A stretch of 64,000 nucleotides of DNA from Melitaea cinxia (Eukaryota > Arthropoda > Insecta > Lepidoptera > Nymphalidae): the NCBI RefSeq assembly GCF_905220565.1, contig NC_059418.1, positions 11,681,941 to 11,745,940 on the forward strand, given 5' to 3'. Each line of letters opens with the position of its first letter. The first letter of the stretch is position 1. The notes under the pieces are model-generated. The model did not search any database, had not been told where the DNA came from, and saw only the letters and a list, made by a program, of their open reading frames with translations. The position numbers and the translations under genes were made by a program. Positions 44,700 to 55,240 of this stretch are shown one piece after another.

Positions 44700-47412
44700 A
44701 TGAGATTTTCCGTGTTATTGTTTCTCGTCATATCGCTAGGTATATATTTTTTATATAATTTATTTTTCCCTTCTGTATAGTTAGCAGTGACCCCGCATTT
44801 TACTCCGTGTACGAGGGTGTTGTTGTGAAGGCTGAAATGATGATGATGATGATGACGAGGGTTTGATTCCACCACGAGCCTGGCCCTATTATACATGTGT
44901 TTATTTTTGTCTTTTACTTAAAACACAAACATAAGGTCGCTTGTAGCAGGAACTGATCATTGTGTGCGTATGCTAAAGATATTTAATTATTTTAATTATT
45001 ATTACAGATTCAGCACTCAGCACAAAAGGATCTCGGGTCGATGTGGCTCTAGAAACTGTATTTGAATTCGACCCATCGGTTGGACAACGTTTAATAAACG
45101 AACTTCAGAATGTAGTCAAAGAAGTAGTTGGTACTATCAACCAGAGATCTGAAAGAAAAAATATTCCGCAGAAAATCGAAGAATATGAATTTTCCGAATT
45201 CCTCAAAGATGTTTTGGATCTCAAAAATTCGCTTAGTGACGAAAAATTGATAGAACTAATCGGTATAGTGAATGATGAATTCAATTTACTAGATTCGAGA
45301 AAGAAAAGTACGGATAGAAGATATTTGAATAAAAAAATCGGTGCAACGAAAGGAAATGAAAATAAAATGCGTAGAAGTTTAGATAATCTGTTAGAGGATT
45401 TAAGAAATGATAATAAAAATAGAAAAAATAGTCTATTAAGACATATAATTAAGTCATTGTATGAAATAAACTCAAAACAAAAGATACATGATACTGTGAA
45501 AAATCTCAAAATATTTTTAAGATCACAAGCGGACAGAAATTTAGTAGAATCAATTAAAAAACCAATCCGTAGTGTCATTTCTAATATAAATCTTGAAGGA
45601 GATAAATATGGTACATTGAAAACATTCTTGGATGATTTAGTTAAAGAGAATGACGATAAGAAAAATTTTAAATCAAATCATTTTCATATTAAACTAAAGT
45701 CGAACAAACAAACAAAAAATAAAATAGAACCTAAGAGATACAAAGTGTATACAAAACCAAATACTAAAAAGTACAAGAAACAAACAACTAAGCAAACACA
45801 CATGACATTGTACCCTGAGAGTATAAATTTTATTGATAAAAGAAAAGTAACATTTAGTGAAAAGACGTCAAAAACGGAGTCAGACGAAAATAGTATAAAA
45901 GACGAAAGTGAAACAGACGAAAGTATTGAAAATGAAGTTGATAAAAGTGCAAACGAAGTTGAAACTGACAAAGAAGAAGTCAAACACGACGAAAGAGATA
46001 AGAAATATAAGAACTATGAAAAAGTACGACCTAGCGAGGAATCTATTGATGCAAAAAGAACTAAACAGGCTAACAAAAGGTAATTCAAAGTACTAAGTTA
46101 CTGGTTAAACAAGCTAAAAATGATTATATTATGTACAATAATGTGCTACAGTAGAACATAGTTATTATATTACAATGATTGTGATGAATGTCTTCGGCCA
46201 GTGTATTTCAAAGCCAGTAGTTGGGTGGTTACCCCACCGTCGGTCGGCTTTTTAAGTTGGTAGTGGAACTGTTGTGAACTGTTACCCTATATTCGCATTT
46301 TACGACACCCACGGGAAGTTAGGGGGTGGCTACATTCTTTACTACCGTAATCACACAGCATACATATAATGTATATGCTGTGTGGTTATAATTTGTCTAA
46401 TATATAAAAATTTCGTGTCACAGTATTTGTTACAGGGCTCCTTTAAAACGGCTCGACAGATTTTTATGTTTTTTTTTATGTATATTTGTTAATCGTAGCC
46501 TGTTTACATACCGATAGGTGATCATGTATAAATTGGTAGAAAGACGTTTGCAGAATTGGCTAGTAATATTATACAATTCTTATATTCATGATTTTTTGAA
46601 TTAGCCTGGTTAAAAATATCTAGACAATTAAATGTTACTGTTCTTTCAGCCATAAAAACAAAAGTCAATCATCTCAAGATACAAGAACAACAAAATGGGA
46701 TGTAATTGAAAAAGATATATCGTGGACAACAAGCGAATCTAGTGAATCAGTTGAAAGTTTTGGTAATTTGTACAAACAGAAAGACAATGACTACAAGGAA
46801 ACGAAAAAACTTCGTATAACGAAAAACAAATCTGAGATAACAAAAATAACAAAACACAAAGTTAACTCTAGCAAAACATTTACTTTTAAACATGACAACA
46901 GAAGATTGGCTGACAAAACAATTACACAATCTGAGTTTGGAAACACAGCTTCTAAATTACCAACAAGTGAAATACGACTAAATAAAACTAGCAATTATAT
47001 TTCAAATGTGACTAAAACAATTAAAACTACACTAATTTCAAATTTTAATAAATCAGAAGGCATACGCAAAAGTACTATTCAATATATTAAAGCTAAAGTT
47101 AGAAGTTCAAGACTAAATCACGTTGATAACTTTACAACAAAAGTAATCGAATATTTTAATAAAACGAGTGAAAATATAACAAAAGAGGACGAATATGATT
47201 CTTTTAAAAGTAGTTTATCTTTTGATATAAATAATTATATAAAGAATTCTGATATTCAAGGTATAAAAGATGTCGAGAAAAAGAATGAAATTGAAAGAAA
47301 AATGAAAGAAGATTTAAATGAGTTGTTCGCTTTGCCAGCCACTAATACTTCTACTACAGATTCGTATACGGATATTTTCAAAGATTTAGAAGATGAATTT
47401 GGTTTAAGATGA
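44700..47412 (+). CDS. Gene C: secreted Lys/Asn/Glu/Ser-rich protein, 624 residues, family unknown
   Basis: Three exons: 44700-44739, 45008-46079 and 46650-47412 (stop TGA), with introns starting GT and ending AG. Splicing gives one frame of 625 codons including the stop. The first exon encodes MRFSVLLFLVISL, joined to DSALSTKG: a clear signal peptide, probably cut after residue 17. The mature protein begins with a predicted helical stretch (about residues 25-110: LETVFEFDPSVGQRLINELQ, EFSEFLKDVLDLKNSL). It becomes very Lys/Asn-rich, then Glu/Asp/Lys/Ser repeats (about 285-365). A Ser/Thr/Lys region with several N-x-S/T sites follows (NKTS, NVTK, NKSE, NITK), and the end is acidic (IFKDLEDEFGLR). 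No cysteine pattern or known domain is seen. It is transcribed away from gene B, about 2.1 kb from that gene's first mapped exon. Composition and export resemble A/B, but I see no alignable homology. Extracellular matrix, silk or mucin-like roles are only possibilities. Confidence 0.75.
46185..46370 (+). repeat. Repeat-2 3' part in gene C intron
   Basis: 'ttcggccagtgtatttcaaa' to 'taatcacacagcatac'. Lies in intron 2 of gene C. Confidence 0.6.
46395..46568 (+). repeat. Helitron-like dispersed element in gene C intron
   Basis: 'gtctaatatataaaaatttc' to 'gaattggctagtaatatt', a diverged copy of the 43818-44035 type. Confidence 0.4.
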
Positions 47413-47518
47413 ATTGTCAGAATAAATAAAATAAACAATAAATTATTGGTATTATTTTAAACATAAAATGTATGTATAACCTATCAACCTTTAACGCGAT
47501 CAGATGATTTGATATAAT

Positions 47519-47859
47519 ATAATAATAATAATAATAATTTTATTTCAGACAAAGTCCATACAATTAAACAGCAGAATACAAACATAATTAAGAAACAGAG
47601 AAAAAACCAAAATTAAACATAGGAAAATAATAAAACATAGGATAATTATATCAAAATACACACAAATATACAATATTTAGTAATCGATTAAATAGAATTC
47701 ATGTCAATAATTTATTAATGTCAATAATAAGCAAAGTCAACCTATTAAATTAAATAATTAATTAACAAACAAAAAAAAAGAAAAATAATAATAATTTTTA
47801 ATACATTCAGAAATTATTTAAAACACAATACGATGTCAAATACATAAAAGAACAAGAAG
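47519..47859 (-). repeat. LINE 3' UTR and (ATT)n tail
   Basis: Non-coding 340 bp between the ORF2 stop and the short-unit tail. The tail abuts 'tgatataatat', where a target duplication could lie, but the 5' flank is lost. Confidence 0.6.
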
Positions 47860-50661
47860 TCACCCTTTTCCTATTACTACGCACATCAACCTATGTTGGA
47901 TCGGACAATCCGTGCGTGAAGCAATCATCCTGAGGATGCCATTGCTGCTGTCTCTCAACCGTCTTAATAATGACCCAACCTTTTTACGAATTAGTGCATC
48001 GTATCCATCCGTATGGGTTTCGGCAAACATAAGCGACGCGGAGCAATGTGGAGGCAGCCGCAGTAGCATCCTAAAGATGTTGTTATATTGAACACGCAGG
48101 ACTCTGGCGGCCCGACGGGTATAACTCACCCATAGACTGCTCGCGTACAACGATTGGCAATATGCCTTAAACAAAGTTATTTTTACTGGCACGGAGCATC
48201 GAGCGAATCTACGGGCTATCATATTCCCTCGGACCGCCAGAGTCCTACTCTCACGTTCCAGATCCTCGTCGTCGGTCAAACTATCTGTCACAATGTGCCC
48301 TAGATACCTAAAACTGTTTACCCGCTGCAGCTCTACATCGTATAATGTAATCGGAGGAACACAGACTGGCACGTATACACCAGATTTACCCTTGAAAACA
48401 AGAATTTTGCTTTTTTTTGCGTTATATGTCAGTCCATGCTCCCGCGCATACGATGCACAAATGTTCAGCAACCTGCGAATAGCACCCACCGTTGGTCCCA
48501 GCAGCACCATATCGTCCGCGTAACTAATATTATTGACACATACGTTGTCGATATAACAACCGGTATGAGTGCTGCTGAGCTCACCGATCAGCTCATTTAT
48601 GTACAGGTTGAATAACAAAGGAGAGGTCAGTCCGCCCTGCCTGACGCCGCACTCCATACCGTATGGCTCGGATAGAACCCCATCCCACCTCACCTGGTTC
48701 CGCTGGCAGCGATACTATTCCTGAAACAGCGATACTACCTCCACTGGCACACCCGCATCGCCCAGCTTCCCCCAAAGCTTATCATATAGGACAGTGTCAA
48801 AAGCTTTTGACAAGTCCAGAAAACACGCGTATATCGGCGTTTTCCTATCCGTATAATACTGTACAGCCTGCTTAAGACACAATATAGCACTTTCAGTAGA
48901 AAGCCCACTTCGAAAACCAAACTGAGCTTCATGCAGCTTTATGTGCTTCATGAGAATGTCATTAAGCAGGCCATCCAGCACCTTGGCCATAATGTTGGCA
49001 AGTGAGATGGGACGGTAGTTATTTCTATCCGAGACATCCCCAGTTCTGTTCTTAATAATAGGAACTACTATAGTTTTAGTAAGTTCCTCTGGTAAGTAAC
49101 CGTGACAAAGACAAAGATTGTAAAATTGAGATAGGACGTGTGGCAGGCAGACCCCAGCGTGCCTAAGATGCTCGATGCTGAGACCATCGCATCCAGGAGA
49201 TTTACCTCCACTCATACCACTGATAACGCGACTAACCTCCTTCGCTGTAAACCTAACCCTAACCTGACTGCCAATACTCCCAGCACCACACGATCGAGAC
49301 ATATCTGTCTTATGCTGCGGTAACACCCTAAAATGTTCACTAAACATATTAGCAATCATATGCTTGTCACTAATACCATCCACGCACACAGGAAGGCCAG
49401 GCTTTTGGCTCATATTTCCCGTCACTTTCCAGAACTGTTTGAAATTGTTAGCAGAGTGAAGGGAAGCAAGTGCATCCATTTTAAATTGCACCTGCCTATC
49501 TTGGCACAACTTCAGCTTCTGCTTAAACGATTTACTACTTTTCTTCATATCAACATATGTCTGACCCGTATTCGGTTTTCCCGCTTCCACCCAGGTCAAA
49601 AACCTCAACCTGGCCTCTCTGTGGTAATATGCAACATATTTGTTCCAACCCGCAACGTAACCACCCCTCCTTCGTACCCTCACCACCTTACACGAGGCTG
49701 TTGCTGCAGCGGATAATATAGTAACCAGTCTCAGGTACATATTTCTTATTAATAATTTGTGCTCAGCATTAACACAAGTTCCATCGCAACAATAACTCAT
49801 TTCGCCCGGGATATCAATTTCTCGTAGTTGCTCATGACATATTTTACTATATCTACGGACTTGTTCGTCAGTATGTTCCCCCCATACAACCCCACTGAAT
49901 ACCCCTGTAGAGACCATCGTGTGCCTATACGGCACTAGATCCAAGTCACAATCTATTATAAGTGGGAAATGATCAGACCATTGCACGTCATACTCGACTT
50001 GTACATTAACTATTGTGGACAACGCTGCATTCGTGACAACGCAATGATCCAACCACCTCACACAACCATGGGCCTCACTAATAAAAGTATACGTGTCATC
50101 TTTCATAAGATTAAGGTCCACACAAGTCCACGTCTGGTCATCACAAAACTCCAATAAATGTCTACAAAACAGTTCATTAGGATGTGCATTGAAGTCACCC
50201 AACATATAAACTACCGAACAGTCACTGTTTTCTTCAATAATTGCACTGATTGAACTTAAACACTGAGTGAAAGTATGCAGGTTATCGGGACAATCAGTAG
50301 GCATATAAACGCTAAATAACATAAAAGACATACCACTAGCTTGTATTTTCACTGCAGACAAGCGAGCATCACCACAATCTATAACTGACACTGATCGAAA
50401 AGCACTCTTTCTCCATAAGATAGCAACGCCACCGTAAGGCCTGCCCGTAAGGAGGCCTGCTGAGGCGTCCATCGCAGATGTTCCCGTGCTGCCAAACTCC
50501 TTATTAATGCCCTCTAGCTCTGGCAACTCATGAGGAAAGAGCCACGTCTCTTGCAAAGCTATGATGTCCGCTTTGTTACAAAGATCTCTTATTCCATCAA
50601 AAGATCTTTTCAGAGATTTACAATTAAATGAAATAAATTTCGCATTTCCCTTTCTATCCAT
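47860..50661 (-). pseudogene. LINE ORF2: endonuclease and reverse transcriptase with one in-frame stop
   Basis: Reading from ATG at 50661 gives 933 codons, interrupted only by a TAG at 48717-48715. N-terminal AP-endonuclease motifs: FISFNCKSL, IIALQETWLF, GDFNAHP and, near residue 230, WSDHFPL. RT motifs: DNYRPISLANIMAKVL, AQFGFRSGLSTESAI, ACFLDLSKAFDTV, GGLTSPLLFNLYINEL and the catalytic YADDMVLL. After them comes a YLGHIVTD thumb-type motif, then LWVSYTRRA and IRKKVGSLLRRLR. The reading frame is the same on both sides of the stop and the context (EFQ.E-stop-Y-R) looks like a Trp codon changed to TAG. Copying needs target-primed reverse transcription; this copy would be defective unless the stop is read through. 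Confidence 0.85.
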
Positions 50662-50781
50662 TGCTGGTCTCTTCTATATGATGCCTCTCTGCCAATCGTT
50701 GTTGATGGCTTTCATTTTTACCAGTCATATGAACGAAGCGCCTGAAAGATATTCCCATAGGCCACATACTGTTGTCAAGAT

Positions 50782-52811
50782 ATACAGGGTGTCCGGTAAA
50801 GAGTACGACAAAAAAAAGGGGGAGGTAGATGAAAGGCTGACCTACAACATATTAAAAAATAGCCCTAGTAAAAGTTTCACCGTTTTTAAGATATTAATTT
50901 TTTTGTACTTTTTTGGAAAAAGACATTTTCTTATCTTTTTTTTGTTGCTGTGCCTAAAAAACACTACATATTGTTTTTATTTTTATGTCAAATACTCTCA
51001 AGCGGTTGATTTATTATTTCATATATCATTTTCGGTAGACACAGTCATGGAACGTCGACAAAAGGAATTAATACTTTGTATTTTAGTTTTTGAAAATTGA
51101 TTTACTCAACTTTGGTCTCCAGCCCTGAAAAAAAAATGTACTAGACTGCTACTGCCTATTGTAGAAATAAATTACCTGTTTTATTCGGAATTTAGAAAGG
51201 TATAACAATCGTACCTATTTTCAAAAGTAAAAAAGTTAGAGCATTTTTACTGCCGTAAGGGAGAGTTTACGAATAACGAGTAAATTTGATCAATAATTTA
51301 ATTTCAATGTTTAGCAGTGTTATTACTGAAAACTTAAGTCAATTTAAGATTTCTTTGAGATTTAAGATAACATTTAATGTATTTTTGTTATTTTCGGTAT
51401 TAAAAGTAATGAATTAAACGGTATATTACTCAAATGAATCAGTGCGCAGTGAATGTGCTCAAAAGAGTTTAGGTAACTAAAAGAAAAGTTAAATAAAACA
51501 CACATTTAAGACAGGCAAACACTTTATAACAAATACTAAATATCAGTAACATTTAATAAGTGTTCAAATTGGTGGCCCCCACACTGATACAGACTCTGCA
51601 CCTTTTTAAAAATTGTCGTTTTAATTTTCTAAGATTTAATGTTGAAATTTCTTGAGCAGCTGTAAATATTTGCTCACACGAAGACGTCTCGCTGGAGTTG
51701 CGGCGTACGTTGTGGTACCAACACGATGGCTGCCCTGCACACTACGGCCGTCAAGTGAGAACACATTTAGATCAATAGTACCCACGCCGATGGATTGGCC
51801 GATCGGGCGCAATAGAGTGGCCCCCACGATCGCCCCCTAAATCCCCTTGTTTTTTTTTACTGGGGCTGCTTAAAAGATAAAATTTATAATAAAACAAACA
51901 GAACGAAGAGCACTTATGAGCAAATATTTACAGCTGCTCAAGAAATTTCAACATTAAATCTTAGAAAATTAAAACGACAATTTTTAAAAAGGTGCAGAGT
52001 CTGTATCAGTGTGGGGGCCACCAATTTGAACACTTATTAAATGTTACTGATATTTAGTATTTGTTATAAAGTGTTTGCCTGTCTTAAATGTGTGTTTTAT
52101 TTAACTTTTCTTTTAGTTACCTAAACTCTTTTGAGCACATTCACTGCGCACTGATTCATTTGAGTAATATACCGTTTAATTCATTACTTTTAATACCGAA
52201 AATAACAAAAATACATTAAATGTTATCTTAAATCTCAAAGAAATCTTAAATTGACTTAAGTTTTCAGTAATAACACTGCTAAACATTGAAATTAAATTAT
52301 TGATCAAATTTACTCGTTATTCGTAAACTCTCCCTTACGGCAGTAAAAATGCTCTAACTTTTTTACTTTTGAAAATAGGTACGATTGTTATACCTTTCTA
52401 AATTCCGAATAAAACAGGTAATTTATTTCTACAATAGGCAGTAGCAGTCTAGTACATTTTTTTTTCAGGGCTGGAGACCAAAGTTGAGTAAATCAATTTT
52501 CAAAAACTAAAATACAAAGTATTAATTCCTTTTGTCGACGTTCCATGACTGTGTCTACCGAAAATGATATATGAAATAATAAATCAACCGCTTGAGAGTA
52601 TTTGACATAAAAATAAAAACAATATGTAGTGTTTTTTAGGCACAGCAACAAAAAAAAGATAAGAAAATGTCTTTTTCCAAAAAAGTACAAAAAAATTAAT
52701 ATCTTAAAAACGGTGAAACTTTTACTAGGGCTATTTTTTAATATGTTGTAGGTCAGCCTTTCATCTACCTCCCCCTTTTTTTTGTCGTACTCTTTACCGG
52801 ACACCCTGTAT
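50782..52811. mobile_element. 2 kb foldback transposon with 893 bp inverted arms
   Basis: The arms 50784-51676 and 51917-52809 are each 893 bp and appear identical when one is reverse-complemented; every stretch I compared matched, including a 100 bp test at 51181-51280. The outer ends read ACAGGGTGTCCGGTAAAG. Flanks are AT-only (ATAT on both sides), compatible with a TA or AT target duplication. The 240 bp centre carries a decayed transposase fragment. Identical antisense ORFs in the two arms (50789-51100 plus, 52493-52804 minus) are consequences of the symmetry. Confidence 0.85.
51677..51916 (+). pseudogene. Transposase catalytic-region remnant in the foldback centre
   Basis: The plus-strand frame from about 51714 reads YQHDGCPAHYGRQVRTHLDQ, then a stop, then YPRRWIGRSGAIEWPPRSP. 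After a frameshift the DNA again resembles FFxWGxLKDK. The D-G-x-P-x-H and WPPRSPDLxPLDFFLWG-type signatures are those of Tc1/mariner-IS630-like DDE transposases in insects (recognised by eye). It has at least one stop and one frameshift. It indicates the superfamily of the foldback element, which suggests TA target sites. Confidence 0.65.
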
Positions 52812-53260
52812 ATGTAAATTTACTTTGCTTACATATATTTTAAAAGCGCTGTAATTACGTTCGCGAGCCATTTTAATCCTAATAGGAACCACTTTTTCTT
52901 CAGTTCTGGTGAAGATATACTCAGCTACATCCTCCTCCGACACATCCTTGTGTACATTAGTGATAAACAGGGGTATCTTAGTATCTGCTGGCTTAAATTG
53001 GCTGGTGTAGTAAAAATTTTTTTTAGATATCTTTTGTGATGGGTAAGGTAGCATAATCTCTCAAGGAAGGAAGGTAGCGTCGCCAACGTCTTTTTGATAT
53101 GGATTATGGGAAACCAGAACTAAGGTAAGCATTTTGCTGACCTCACACTCATTATTAACACAATACACCCTCAGGTTTTTTGGTTTCCTTACTCACAAGA
53201 AAAATTGTTCCTTGACACTAGTATGAGCAAGCTGATCTCTGGAAACTTTGTCGTCTGTAA

Positions 53261-53857
53261 AGGTAGCATTCGGATCAAGACGACCGCGACGCGAGACCGC
53301 GACTCGAGACCGCGACCGGCGACCGCGACCCACTGCTTTATATGAATTAATAGGAAGTGCTGACGGATGCAAGCAACCGAGTCGCGCGACGTGTGGGCGT
53401 GGCCTGCCGGCGACTTGCGTCGCGCGACTCGGTCGCTCACAAGGCAGTGCCGTGGCGCGACAGATGCAAAATGGCCGTGTTTTCTTCGCACGAAGACGAA
53501 ATTTTAATAGAATTATTAAAGCAGCCCTCTTCTTCTCGCGACGTAAACAATGTATCGATTTTCATCCTTTTTTTCGGAATTAGAGCACATAATAAAAGAA
53601 GCATATCATCGTCTTCTTCTTCTTCGTCTTCTAATAACTGTCGAATAAATCTTTTTCTGTTCATAGTTAAAACGCGTCGTGATGGAATACAACCGTTTAG
53701 TTTAGTAACTGCAAGCATACTGAGTTTCGTATGGGTCGCACGACTCGTGTCGCGTAGATTCGTAGGTAGCTGTCGTCCTGCGACCTGCGACTGGTTGCCG
53801 GTCGCGGTCTCGAGTCGCGGTCTCGCGTCGCGGTCGTCTTGATCCGAATGCTACCTT
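53261..53857. mobile_element. 597 bp PIF/Harbinger-like element with about 62 bp TIRs
   Basis: The left end 'aggtagcattcggatcaaga' and right end 'tcttgatccgaatgctacct' are inverted copies. The match extends inward through GC-rich 'cgaccgcgacgcgagaccgc' for about 62 bp. TAA precedes (53258-53260) and follows (53858-53860) it, fitting a 3 bp target duplication if the right end carries one extra T. A second inner inverted pair ('accgagtcgcgcgac', 53379 and 53420 regions) exists. It is inserted beside a SINE-1 fragment (53866-53930). Confidence 0.65.
53437..53718 (-). pseudogene. Harbinger-nuclease-like N-terminal remnant
   Basis: The 93-codon minus ORF contains LLEDEEEEDDDMLLLLCALI and KKRMKIDTLFTSREEEGCFN. 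This order (acidic/Leu run, basic patch, then REEEG-F-N) resembles the N-terminus of HARBI1-type nucleases. No catalytic DDE region follows, so the element is internally deleted and non-autonomous. By-eye recognition only. Confidence 0.5.
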
Positions 53858-53865
53858 TAAGAAAA

Positions 53866-53932
53866 AGGTATTTTTCTAGTCGGTTTGCATCAAATTTTGA
53901 GAAAGATATTTCGTATTGAACTGTAGCTCAAT
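53866..53932 (-). repeat. SINE-1 fragment
   Basis: 'ggtatttttctagtcggttt' and 'gcatcaaattttgagaaaga' are a degraded SINE-1 5' region in reverse complement. Confidence 0.4.
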
Positions 53933-55065
53933 TTTTTTTTTAATTTTTTTGTTTACATTCCCAATGCACAAAAAGCCATCACAAACATTGATTTATAAAA
54001 AACCCATTAAAAACTTAATTGTATATTGTTGTTGGATATTTTTAAAATTCAAACAATAATATAACATATGGCAACTTTATTTTGCAATGAATAATAATTG
54101 AATTTAATAATTTAGTTTCTGGCAACTCTGATCGTAGTGATATTGTTTTTGACACGCCTTTGCGATTGTTCTACAGTTTTTATTACTTTTTCACTTGTAT
54201 TAATAATTATTTTAACGTTGTGTGTGATTTTGAGTGTAAATTATAGTAATTAGTTAAGTGCATCCGCGTAATTAAGTTTAAAAACATCGCTACAATCCTC
54301 TTTATCAGGTAAATTCTTCAATAATAAATGTCAATATAATACACGACCGAACGAAGAAGTCACTTTATTCCGTATTATATATTAAATATTTTGTGATTTT
54401 TAAATATACACCGTAATATCTAATCATTTATTTGTTTTGTGTAATATGTTTGGGATTTCAAAATTGTTTTTAGTGTCTTAAACAAGGAATCATCAATTGT
54501 ATAACATTTATTTCAAGAACAATTGGTGTATTTCAAATTTGCTTATAGCGTTCTCACTTCATACTTGAGTCTTTATTGAGTGACTCATAATACTTTCACG
54601 AGATTTACCTAACGTAGCCTGAACGTGTTATATAGGCTACATCATATCTTTTCTGTTATTATTACAGTAATTTTAGGTAGAGCAACAGTCTTTTCAATAT
54701 CAGTGAAATATTTTTTTTTCTTTTTATTAAATTTGTACTTCCATAAATCTTGATAAATAGTGAAGTCAGTCTTGTCAATGTCCCAACTGAAGAACAGACA
54801 CTCAACGAACATTGAAGCATCTACTCTGATACTGGCAATTCTGCAATGGAGCTAAAGCCAAAGAAGAAGAAGAATTATTACAATATTTATCGACAAATAA
54901 AACTTAGTAAATAATTGTGTTTAAATTTTTTATACACCAGACATTATCCTGTTTTGCAAACATTTTGCTTAAATAGAAAAAATCTACAACCTAGCCATAA
55001 ATGATACTCATCGACCTTTGGAAAGAGACAATCAGCTAATTTCAATCATTAATATACATTAAAAA
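53933..55065. other. Upstream region of alpha-catenin, unique sequence
   Basis: Mostly unique AT-rich sequence with no ORF. 54120-54310 is the most plausible place for an untranslated first exon (see separate entry). Simple 'gaagaagaagaat' sequence lies near 54862-54880. Confidence 0.35.
54120..54309 (+). promoter_or_regulatory. Possible 5' UTR exon of alpha-catenin
   Basis: The block is followed by a good donor (ATCAG/GTAAAT at 54307-54308). The first coding exon of alpha-catenin begins with an acceptor at 56063, so an untranslated exon must lie upstream. This is the best candidate seen, but nothing fixes a transcription start. Confidence 0.2.
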
Positions 55066-55069
55066 ATCA

Positions 55070-55240
55070 AAATCAAAAACAATTTTATTTAAATAGGCTT
55101 CAAAAGCACCTTCGAATTGTCATTTTACAAATTAAAATTTTATTAGTATAAAAATAAGTGACGCTATAACCGATTCGGAGTGTACATTCATCAGAGAAAA
55201 ATCAGCAAGATACTCCGTAGTTACTATTTTGAAAATAATA
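55070..55240 (-). repeat. CR1-like LINE 3' end
   Basis: 'atttaaataggcttcaaaag' and 'aaccgattcggagtgtacat' to 'cagcaagatactccgtag'. Same family as 34500-34730. Confidence 0.55.

Larger units (their letters stand above)
50654..53054 (-). pseudogene. LINE ORF1 C-terminal region, split by the foldback element
   Basis: The right part (53054-52812) encodes ADTKIPLFITNVHKDVSEED and RERNYSAFKIYVSKVNL. The left part (50781-50654) encodes LDNSMWPMGISFRRFVHMTG and ends at TAG inside the ORF2 start. Together they match the C-terminal domain layout of insect LINE ORF1 proteins (recognised by eye). The two parts are separated by 2 kb of foldback DNA. Upstream of 53054 a stop (TGA) lies just ahead in frame, and the N-terminal zinc-finger part usual for such proteins is not found, so ORF1 is truncated as well as split. 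Confidence 0.7.
47519..53060 (-). mobile_element. APE-type non-LTR retrotransposon (LINE), interrupted
   Basis: The element runs right to left. It comprises an ORF1 C-terminal part (from 53054), ORF2 with AP-endonuclease and reverse transcriptase (50661-47860), a 3' UTR, and an (ATT)n-type tail seen on the plus strand as 'aataataataataataattt' (47519-47540). ORF1 and ORF2 overlap by a few bases (ATGGATAG), as usual for two-ORF LINEs. A foldback element splits ORF1. The 5' region upstream of 53054 is not intact. The clade is probably in the Jockey/CR1/L2 range, not assigned. Confidence 0.8.

Noticed and set aside
45105..45983. 157- and 99-codon minus-strand ORFs under gene C
   Set aside because: They are antisense to a Lys/Ser-rich coding exon, which gives Leu/Phe/Ser-rich shadow frames. 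Gene C has the signal peptide and splice structure.
50561..51100. 179-codon plus-strand ORF and its 103-codon minus-strand twin at 52493-52804
   Set aside because: They read across the LINE start and the foldback arm. The identity is due to the inverted repeat, and no protein family is evident.
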